Both the position numbers and the translations under genes were made by a program. Shown piece after piece: positions 45,601 through 54,834 of a stretch of DNA of 64,000 nucleotides. Location: NCBI GenBank assembly GCA_030686995.1, contig CM060697.1, positions 103,415,272 to 103,479,271 of the forward strand, in the 5' to 3' direction. The stretch comes from Artemisia argyi. Lineage: Eukaryota; Streptophyta; Magnoliopsida; Asterales; Asteraceae. The notes under the pieces were generated by a model, which saw only the letters and a program-made list of their open reading frames with translations, was not told the DNA's origin and did no database searches. Within the stretch, counting starts at the first letter, position 1; each line of letters starts with the position of its first letter.

Positions 45601-46986
45601 TATTCTGAGTTCATAAATTATTTTCCTTTACAAAAGTTTCTTATTTTAAGTATTTTATTAGTTTTATAAAAGAAAAACCAGAAAAAAACAAACTTAATTA
45701 TAGTGATAGCTTCTATTTAATAGAAATTATCTATTTAATTTTCTTTTTAGCTTATTTATAAGCACTTCTGCTATTTTATATTTTTATTAAATCTCTTATA
45801 TATTAAAGTATTTTTATAAATTTTTCCAGAATTTTCCTTTGTCATTTGGTAATATTTAGAATTAATATTAATTTATTTAATAATTAATTAATAAATAATA
45901 ATTAAATAGCATAATTATATTTTATAAAGTACCACCTAGTTTTTATAATTTTTATAGCTTTTATATAAGGTAAAACAATTTTATAAATTTTTCTAGGATT
46001 TATACTGTTCATTTTCTATTTTTGATAATATAATTAGTTTAATTGATAATTAATTAATAAATAGAATAATAATTAGTAAATTAGATTAAAAATACATAAT
46101 ATAAACTTTTTATAGGATTCCTGTGATGGTTAATTAGATATATTAAATTTTTCATAAATATCTAAGTCTTTTTAGTATTTATAATAATTTAAATCAATAT
46201 AATTAGTTAAATAATAATTAACAATAAATAGATAAATAGTGTGAAAAATATAATTTTAGTTTTAAAATAAGTTTTATAATATTTTAGACTTTTAGAAATT
46301 TTAATTTTGTATTTCTAGACTTGTTTTATATTTTTCTATTTATTAGTGAATTATGAACTAATTAAAAATAGTTATTAAATAATAATAATTAATTAAATAG
46401 TTATAAAAATAATTTAAATTTTCTAATAATTTTCTAATAAGTTTAGGATTCCAAAAATATTATTTTCATATTTGTGGAAGTTATATTTTACAGAATTCAC
46501 GTTTAAATTTTGTACGTTTACGTTTACTTAAATATAAACGTATATTTTATATCTTTTTACAATTTTCAGGTTTTATTAAATTTTAAATAAATTAGTAATA
46601 TTAAAATATATATTTCAAAGTTTATTTAATTTGCATTTAAGCCCCTAAGGCTTGCAAACTCCTACTATAGTTAAAGTTGTTTTTGTTTACGTTTAATTAT
46701 TAAACGTTTACGTTTTCCAGTCCCTTTGCACTTGTACTTATCTGATTTCACGTATTAGTTGATATAGCTTATTAAAGCTATTCACACTTATATTTCAGTA
46801 GTACAATCACTTAAACCCTTTTCCTGTTCAATTCTCCTGATCTCGAAGTCGTTTTATTTCAGATTTCATGCCTCGTTGGGATCTAACGATCCGGGGAAAC
46901 ACTAAACTCACCGGAGTATTGGCCTAAGCTGTTTGACTTGTTGACCATAACTTGGTTGATATTATCTGACTGTTTCAGACCAATCA
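42663..46986 (+). repeat. Athila-like 3' LTR
   Basis: 4324 bp, nearly identical to the 5' LTR with small indels in its AT-rich part. Confidence 0.93.
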
Positions 46987-46995
46987 GTTACTACA

Positions 46996-47793
46996 GTTTC
47001 CCATCCTAAAAGAAAATCTTGTCCCGAGATTTAGCTAGGGTTAGTAGGCGAGGGTGAGAATAGGTGAGGATATTTAGCACATATTTGATCCTATCGTTCC
47101 CAAGTATAGTCTAGTCCTCTTTTAGAGTTCCAGCGTACCTTAGCAATAGGAATCTGGAGGTGTTTTAGATTTTTGACCTCTTGGTCCATGATTTCTACTG
47201 GTTCCTCTATGAAATTGAGCTTATCATCCAACTGAAGCTCTTTCATAGGAATGACGAGTGATTCGTCAGACAAACACTTCTTAAGATTGTAGACGTGAAA
47301 TGTGTCGTGTATGTTACTTAGTTCATCCGGTAATTCAAGTCGATATGCCACCGGACCAATTCGTTCAATAACCTTAAATGGTCTGATGTATCTCGGATTT
47401 AGCTTTCCTTGCTTTCTGAAATGAAAGACACCTTTCCTAGGTGAAACTTTCAACATAACCCTATCTCCGACTTGAAATTCTAAAGGCTTACGTCTTATAT
47501 CGGCATAACTCTTTTGCTGATCTCTTGCTGCTTGTAAGCGTTGTCGGATTTGAACTATTTTCTCATTAGTCTCATGGATTATCTCTGGTCCCGTAAGTTG
47601 TACTTCTCCAACTTCGGCCCAGCAGACAGGGGATCTGCACTTACGTCCATAAAGTGCTTCGAACGGTATTGCCTTAATACTAGCATGATAACTATTATTA
47701 TACGAGAATTTGATTAACGGTAATGTCTCTTCCATCCATTTCCGAAGTCTATCACACATGCTCGAAGCATATCCTCGAGTGTTTGCATAGTCC
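46996..47793 (-). pseudogene. Chromovirus integrase C-terminus and chromodomain
   Basis: Read leftward from 47793: [18 protein letters not shown] (integrase core end), [20 protein letters not shown], the [15 protein letters not shown] barrel, [15 protein letters not shown], then [20 protein letters not shown] and [15 protein letters not shown], a Tekay/Del-type chromodomain. A TAG near 47088 replaces a residue before DQICAKYPHLF. Beyond the stop the minus strand reads CTCGGGACAAGATTTTCTTT, the usual leader into the PPT and 3' LTR, which starts at 46995 (TGTAGTAACCC). An insertion at 47794-47798 separates this piece from its other half at 53739. Confidence 0.9.
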
Positions 47794-48962
47794 TTTCATG
47801 TAACACCCCCAATTCATAGATAGCAGCGGAAGCTAGATCTTTTGGGTATTACTCATGGGAACACAGTCACAATAATAGAAAACGACTCAAAAGAGACATT
47901 TTTATAGGAAAAAGAGTTACCATTCATTTATTCATCAAAGTTTTACAGTAAAAGATAAACTTTTACAAAAGAGAGGTCCCACAGACTCGGTGTAAAGTAA
48001 AGTACTACGAATGATAACAGGACTGGACATCCTCATATCCATTGCCACTCTGTGCCTTAAGTCCTAAAGGTCTAGTTACCTAGGATAACATGCTTAAAGG
48101 TCAACACTAAGGTTGAGTGAGAGTCATAGGTTTATGTAGAACCGTAGAGGGGAGAACCGTAGAGGGGGGGGGGGTGAATACGGTTTCTTTGACTTTTTAG
48201 AACGTTTAAAAACTTTAAGCCACGAAGACTACCAAATGGTCTAAGAAAGAACAACCACAACGATAATCATAACTAAAAAAGTACATAAAGCAAGTAAGGA
48301 ACACCACGATATGTACTGCTTCGGGATGGGGGGTTTATACCATCTGTACGTCCAGTTGCGAATCCACGACACTATACTATTCACTCTAGTATAATCCTTT
48401 CGGTGGACTACAAATCGTTACAATTCACTGCACCCATATTCACCAATATTGATGCTCACAAAGAAGGAGTTACTCCCTAATGGTATTCCGCCCTCGGAAA
48501 CCACGCAAAAGAACCTCGTGACTCGGCTTACACTTGGTCACCAAGACCACTACCAAGACTTCCCACCGGAAGTATCAAACCCCAACTAGATCCCCAATGA
48601 TCTAGGCTTGGTCACAAAGACACAAGACTTCCCTTACAAACAAATGAATGAATAAAAGATTGTTTGTTTAACAACCAAGACCTAACCTAACCTAGTGACT
48701 CGATTCTAGTAGAAAGGGTATATATAAGAAGACCCTTGACATAATCACAAGAGTGGATTAGGTTCTTGTGATTCTTCCCTTGCAAGAAGATGTGTTCTTT
48801 CAAAGATGTAAGTGTGTTTTACTAAGAACACAAGAGAGATAGAGAGATTAGAGAGAAAGAATGTAGAGAGAAAGAATAATGGCAAGGGGTGAGGAATACA
48901 AGAGGCAAGGCATGGTATTTATAGGCAAAACCCAAACTTGGGAAAATTTTACCGAGGCCGGT

Positions 48963-49000
48963 GCGTCACCCACGCGTCAACGCGTTGGCAGCGCGCCAGG
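48963..49000. repeat. GC-rich 37-bp block, copy 1
   Basis: GCGTCACCCACGCGTCAACG followed by CGTTGGCAGCGCGCCAGG. A near-identical block lies at 50916-50952. Copy 1 is 40-85 bp upstream of the minus-strand TATA at 48916. Confidence 0.7.
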
Positions 49001-49370
49001 CGTCTGTAAACATTTTCCCAAAACTTTGGGTGTTGACCTTTTAAATACCTTACCTTTCTAAACCCCCAATTGTACTTCACACAAAACATTAACATTAATC
49101 AATCTAAGGCTTACCAACTCAAATAGCCAATTTGGAAAATGTTTTGTGAAGTGTTTATAAGAAAAACAAATTACCAAGAGTAGAAAGGTATTAAGGGTAA
49201 TTTGATAGGGGTAGAATGGGCATTCCTCATATGGCATAGAAAAGAGAGAAAGAATATGTCATGGGATATTCCTCTAAAGGGAAGAGTGTGAGAGGTTGGG
49301 TTAAGAAGTAACCATGGTTAGGTTTAGAAAGAAGTGTATAGAGAATAAACCATGGTTAGGTTAAAGGGTG

Positions 49371-49660
49371 TATCCAAGGGAATGTTCCATCCTAGGTGTG
49401 GTTAAGAGTTAACCATAGTTAGGTTAGAAAAAGTATATCCAAGGGAATCTTCCATCCTTGGTGTGGTTAAGAGTTAACCAAGGTTAAGTGTAGAGAACTA
49501 ACCATAGTTGGGTTAGAAGAACCATGGTTGGGTTTAGAGAAGCATATCCAAGGGAATATTCCATCCTTCGTGTGGTTAAGAGTTAACCAAGGGTAAGTGT
49601 AGAGAACTAACCATAGTTGGGTTAGGAGAACCATGGTTGGGTTAAAAGAAGTATATTCCC
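49371..49660. repeat. Minisatellite with TATCCAAGGGAAT and AACCATGGTT words
   Basis: Units starting TATCCAAGGGAAT begin at 49371, 49436 and 49545 (periods 65 and 109), with a degenerate start near 49652. Each unit carries GTGTGGTTAAGAGTTAACCA, which contains the palindrome TTAACCA/TGGTTAA. ACCATGGTT is also self-complementary. Confidence 0.7.
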
Positions 49661-49689
49661 AGGAATATTCCATTTCTTGGGGAGGAAGG

Positions 49690-50300
49690 AGAAATGGATG
49701 GTTGAGATGTGTTGTAAGAGAATGAATGGTTGAGATGAAGAGTGTGTAGAGTATGAGTTGGATTGTGTAAGATTGAAGAGATGTGTGTAAGGGAATATGT
49801 AAGTATGGATGTGATGGGGAGCCTAGTGTGTGTAGAAGGTGAAATGGTTGTGATTAGTGTGTGTATTTTGAATGAGGGAGTATTGGAGAGTGTGAGATAT
49901 GGGTTGTATAGATGGGATGTGAATAGGTATGAGTTGTGTATGTAAGGTATAAGTGAAGTATGTGTAAGTATGTGTAAGAGTGATTGGATGGGGAGCCTTG
50001 TGTATGTGAAGAGGAGTATCTGAGTGAAGTGTATGTATTTTGAAAATAAAGGTGTGTGTAGAAAAGTGTGTATGTGTAGAAAAGAGGGTATGTGAAAGGA
50101 TGTGTGTGTAGAAAAGAATGTATGTATGTATAGGGAAGAGTATGTGTTGGTGTATGGGTATTGTATAAAGTGGGGAATCTTGTGTGGGAGAGTGTGTAAG
50201 TAAAAGGGTGTAAGAGTGTGTAAGAGGTGTAAGGGAATATGTAAGAAGATGTTGGAAAAAGGGTTTTTGGGAAGGATTGTGGGAGATTTTGGTGGCTTTG
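49690..50300 (+). repeat. T/G/A-rich, C-poor low-complexity tract
   Basis: About 600 bp built from GTGTGTAAG, GTATGTG and GAGTGTG words, with very few C on the plus strand. An open frame of 192 codons on the minus strand (49823-50401) is made of His/Thr/Ile/Leu repeats and is an artefact of composition. Confidence 0.7.
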
Positions 50301-50915
50301 TCTTTTGTGATTAAGAAGGTTAAGAAGAGATTAAGAAATAATCTAATTGTCATTAAGAGGAAAAGCTTTAGACAATTAAGATTATAAGTTGAGAAAATCA
50401 TAGGTTACTTATAAGTCTAAGTAACATAATGTCGAGAATCCATAGTTTCATAACTCATGACTTTCCACGACTCGACGTACTCAACTAACACCTTGGTGCA
50501 AACAAGTCAAGTGCTTTGCCTTGATGTAAAGCATAACTCATGCGGGTAAGGATGCGTTTACGCAAAGAGACATTGGACTTAGTTTGACCAATAAGGGAGT
50601 AAACCCGTTACGTGATTAGAGAAGACGTAAGCACGGGATATGAACATATGGATGCTTTCACGTGATGTTACATGAACTATATAAGCTCCCTAAGTTTAGA
50701 AAAGCCTTGGCTAGAGGCAAGTGTTAGAAAACATGAGTTGGTGTTTTCCCGTAAGTGGGTGTTTTAAAAGTTGGATCTCTCTAATCTCAAAACTCGTTTC
50801 GAGTGTTCTAAATTAAGCACATAACATATTCATACCTGTATTGAAAGATCCACATTTGTCGAGTAAGGGGAAAGCCGACTTTCAAAATTCGTCCTGAACC
50901 ATACAGAAGCCTGGC

Positions 50916-50952
50916 GCGTCACCCACGCTTCAACGCGCGGGCAGCGCGCCAG
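50916..50952. repeat. GC-rich 37-bp block, copy 2
   Basis: GCGTCACCCACGCTTCAACG followed by CGCGGGCAGCGCGCCAG, matching copy 1 at 48963-49000 with few differences. Confidence 0.7.
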
Positions 50953-53550
50953 CACCAGATATGGATTCGGGGAATTTTGGCTACCGTTTGTTATTTTATT
51001 TGTTTCAAAGGTTTATTTGTAGTCATTAAAACATTAGGAGATCTTGACAATGTTGCCTCAACAGTTTAGGTTTAGTATTGGTTTGAATACAAGTTCTACA
51101 TGGTTCAGCGGAAACCCTTGGGGATTTTGGAAAAAGTATTGGTAGAGTATTATTGCACTAAGCTCATGACACCCCATGTTAACATGTCCAGGTCATGGGG
51201 CACTGCAGACCCTTGCATGGCGGGACGTAATAAGGAATTAACTTGCCAAGGTTAACCCTTTTAGTTCTCAAATATAGTGCTATTGGTATCCGGTAGGAGC
51301 AAACCAACGGGAGCTATCAAACTCTAAATAGATCTATTCACTATACTCGTGTTCACTCGCAAGTGATTATGGTTCATGATATTTTGTAAAGTAATGATGG
51401 AATAGAAGGTACTCGTGCAACAACCAAAGAAAAAGACTTGTATTCGGTTTAAAGCATGTATCCCCCTCACAGGGTCTGTAAAGCATTTAAAAGTGAGGCT
51501 ATGAAAACTCACCTGGGATTAGAGATGAGTGTGGGTGTTACTAGACGGTCTACTCACGTAACCTGGTGTAGTGTGTATGTCGGGCCATTGTAATTCAGAA
51601 GTATAACTCCTCACATGAAGCTCCCTACTATTGTATTATGTATAACATAATACCGTTCGGGCCATCATAATTCAGAAGTATATAACTCCTCACACAAAGC
51701 TCCCTACTATTGAATCATGTTGTTATATGCTTAAGTTATAAATAGAACACAACATCGTTTGGGCCATCATAATTCAGAGGTCATGTAGTAAACATTTGAG
51801 GATCCAGGGAACCTTAATTCGTAAACCTATCAAACTCGTTAAAACGAATACCCAAAAGAAACCCCTCACATGAAGCTCCATACTATTGTGTTATGTTTTA
51901 TTTAAGAAATATAGGGTTTTATATTTATGAAAATACTTCAAATATACCCTTAAGTTTAATAATTTACATAATATACCCTTAACCTAATAACTTTTATGGT
52001 TTTAGTCCTTAACGGTAATAATTATATATAACTATATCCTTATGCTGTATATCTTTCCAAAATAGGTCCTAATGCTTTATACTTCTAAGATATGGAAAAA
52101 ACAGTCCCTAGACCTAATATTTTCAGAAAGTTACAATATATACCCCTATGCATGAAAACATTTGCAAAACTAGTCCTTTTTCTACATAAACTACATTTTT
52201 ATGAAACAAGAAGCTATCCTAGCTTATGATTAACTAATATAAGCCTATTAAAGTATCCTAGACCAGCTTATGGCTCATGAAATGGGCTGGTTGCATGAAA
52301 ACATGGTTTTGACTCATTTTAGGGTTTAGAAATAAAAACAAGCAAAAGAAAATGACCAAGGCTTATTAAAGGGTTCCTAGGTGATCTAATACTCTTATAT
52401 AGCATGCTAGGTCAGTACTAAAGCTAAAGTGATCAAAGTTTAAGCTTACTTGGGCGAAACTAGGGTTAACGAGGGACTAGGGTTTCTCGATAGGGTTTTC
52501 ACTTCGACAGGGGTTCTAGGCTTGCTTTGTTTGACTCCTACTCTTACTAGGGCTCCTATAATACTGTATGTGTTAGGTGAAGAAGAGAGAAAGGTGTGAT
52601 TTGAAGTGGTGGAGTGGGTGGGGTATTTATAGGGTGCGTTGGGTTGTCAAGCAAGCAAAGGCTACCAAGGTGGCATGAGGGGGGGGGGGGAGTGACTATG
52701 TACTGTTACTACATGACTCTTAGAACCTATATGGAGCAACTAATGGGGGATAGGAGTAGCTAGGACTAATGGTGAGGGGTGGTTGGACCTTAGGGGGTCG
52801 CGGCACAAGGAGGTCACAAGGAGCTCTATTTGTGGTGATGGTGGTGTGTGGTTGGTTGCTTGGGATGACTAAGGTGGCGGATAAGCTACTAGGTTGGTAG
52901 CTTGATGTGCTTAAGGTGCTTAAGTAGGTTATTTCTAAGTTTAGGGTTTAGTTTAACCCTAATCTTGCTTAGTGAGTGATTAGGGTCTAGCTTAGGTTCT
53001 AGTGCCTAGATTAGGGTCCTATGAGTGCTTAGTGACTTAGATTAAGTTCTAGGAAGCTTACTCTAAGTGGTGGTAGCTTATACTAGAGATTCGGGAAGGT
53101 TTTGACCTAGTTTAGGACTTTAAAGCCTATTTAGGGTTCTAAGCTTAAAGGACTTTTACTATGAGCTATGACTAGTGGTACTAGGGTTTTGATGAAGTAA
53201 TGTAACTAAGATATCATATACATGAACTTTGAACACTTTCAAATTAGTTTGGTTGGGAAATTAGGGTTTTAGAGAGAACTGTAAACACATAGGGCTGGTT
53301 TAGGGTTTATAATAGCTATAGTATACTAGAGTGATATAATACTTAGTGAAATGAGGTTTAGAACTTAGGCTTGACATATTAGGAGGTTTAAAAGGCATAA
53401 CCTTGATGATATTTGGCAACAGTGGTTACGTGAGTCGTCTAGGGGGCTATGTAAGTTACTTTACATAGTAGGTATGATTAATGATACTTACAGAAATTTG
53501 TAATGAAATAGGTGCTAAGATATAGTGGGGAAATGTTTCCTAGGGTTATG
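50953..53550 (-). other. Body of the chromovirus-type solo LTR
   Basis: No gene. Contains duplicated stretches such as GGGCCATYRTAATTCAGA (three times at about 51573, 51659 and 51760), plus-strand RGTCCYT words (52000-52175), a G12 run near 52680, a minus-strand TATA box at 52624-52632 and, from 52900, the part shared with 11925-12513. Confidence 0.55.
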
Positions 53551-53554
53551 CTAT

Positions 53555-53657
53555 GGCATAATGGATATAGCTAAGGCATAGTGTGGATAGTTAAGGCATA
53601 GTGGGGATAGCTAAGGCATGGTGGGGATAGCTAAGGCATAGTGGGGATAGCTAAGGC
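53555..53657. repeat. 20-bp minisatellite, five copies
   Basis: GGCATAGTGGGGATAGCTAA repeated head to tail, with the first two copies more diverged. Confidence 0.85.
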
Positions 53658-53738
53658 AAACAAATTTCCCTGAAAAGTGCTATATAGATAGTATGAGTAT
53701 AGTGACCTAGGTGAGTTTTTGTGAGATGTTACATTTCA

Positions 53739-54834
53739 CTTTGACCGTCAGTCTAAGGATGATATGCCGTACTCATGTCTATCTGAGTACCTAGGGCACT
53801 TTGCATAGACTGCCAAAATCTAGATGTGAAACAAGAATCACGATCTGATATGATAGATATTGGCACTCCATGGCGGGAAACCATTTCCTTTAGGTACAAC
53901 CTAGCAAGGGTTTCCATATCATTCGTTTCTTGCATAGGGATGAAATGAGCTGATTTCATAAGACGGTCCACTATAACCCAAATAGTATCATGTCCGTTGG
54001 ATGTTCTAGGAAGTTTTGTGATAAAATCCATCGTAATCCTTTCCTACTTCCAAATGGGAATTTCAGGCTGCACCAATAAGCCGGATGGCTTTTGACATTC
54101 AGACTTTACTAGAACATGTTAAACACTTGCCCACATATCTAGCAATGGATGCCTTCATGTCAGGCCACCAATAGTGCTTCTTCAGATCCTGATACATCTT
54201 ATCAGAACCTGGATGGATGGAGTACTTAGATTTATGGGACTCATGCATTATCAAATTCCTTAAGTTACCATAATATGGTAACCATCTCTGATTCTTAATA
54301 CAATGAGTTCCGTCTGAACGTATCTCAAAAGCCTTGTCCATCCCTCGTAAGTTTTCAACTTTTAGATTTTCCTCTTTGAGGGCTTCGTTTTGGGCTTTGA
54401 GTATCCTAGAAGGTAGATCCGATTGAAGAGTCATAACTAACGACCTAACTCTAAGTGGGTTGATTCGTTCCTTACGGCTCAAAGCATCTTCTACTACGTT
54501 AGCTTTGCCAGGATGGTAACGAATCTCATAATCATAATCAGCGAGCAGTTCTATCTAACGTCGTTGTCTCATGTTCAACTCCTTTTGTTTAAGAATATCT
54601 TGTAGGCTTTTATGATCGGTGAAAACCGTACACTTTGTGCCATACAGAAAATGTCTCCATATTCTTAAGGTGAACACTACTGCTCCTAATTCTAGATCAT
54701 GCGGTTTGAGTTATCGTGATGCATAGGCGATAACCTTTTCCCTTTGCATCAATACAGCTCCAAGACCTCGACGCAAAGCATCACAGTAAACAACGAAATC
54801 GTCGTTTCCCTCTGGTAATGCTAACACTAGTACA
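53739..54834 (-). pseudogene. Chromovirus RNase H and integrase, first half
   Basis: Read leftward from 54834: RNase H ([47 protein letters not shown]), integrase zinc finger ([28 protein letters not shown]), core start ([40 protein letters not shown]). Stops include TAA in the RNase H (near 54712), TAG near 54555 and TAG near 53751, plus a break near 54095. At 53739 it meets the inserted LTR-like element and resumes at 47793. The RT part is missing at the CACTA junction at 54835. The element is long dead. Confidence 0.9.

Larger units (their letters stand above)
31419..46986 (+). mobile_element. Ty3/gypsy retrotransposon, Athila-like, with 4.3-kb LTRs
   Basis: LTRs at 31419-35759 (4341 bp) and 42663-46986 (4324 bp), flanked by GTTAC (31414-31418 and 46987-46991). 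A PBS follows the left LTR and AGTGTGGGGGAT precedes the right one. Gag, protease, RT, RNase H and integrase follow in gypsy order on one frame. The RT active site FMDDFSV and the protease DLGAS resemble Athila-type elements. The LTRs are nearly identical by eye, so insertion was probably the most recent large event here. Confidence 0.93.
48133..50820 (-). mobile_element. Unclassified insert inside the LTR-like element
   Basis: Begins TGTAGAACCGTAGAGGGG and contains no coding region. A minus-strand CTATAAATA at 48916-48924 with a GC-rich block just upstream (48963-49000) looks like an LTR promoter, so this may be a second solo LTR on the minus strand. Its right half is made of minisatellite and T/G-rich DNA. 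Borders are approximate and no target duplication was found. Confidence 0.35.
47799..53733 (-). mobile_element. LTR-like insertion in the chromovirus integrase, probably a solo LTR with a nested insert
   Basis: Ends TGTAACACCC and GATGTTACA, flanked by TTTCA (47794-47798 and 53734-53738). It has no retroelement ORF. Its right part (52900-53733) is related to the chromovirus 3' LTR pieces at 11925-12513 and 31285-31418, so it is an LTR of the same family. A minus-strand CTATAAATA at 52624-52632 supports minus orientation. The simplest reading is a solo LTR of about 3.2 kb enlarged by an insert at about 48133-50820. I could not fix the borders of that insert. Confidence 0.65.

Noticed and set aside
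49823..50401. 192-codon open frame on the minus strand
   Set aside because: Its product is only His/Thr/Ile/Leu/Ser repeats dictated by the C-poor tract. No domain, and inside an LTR-like insert.
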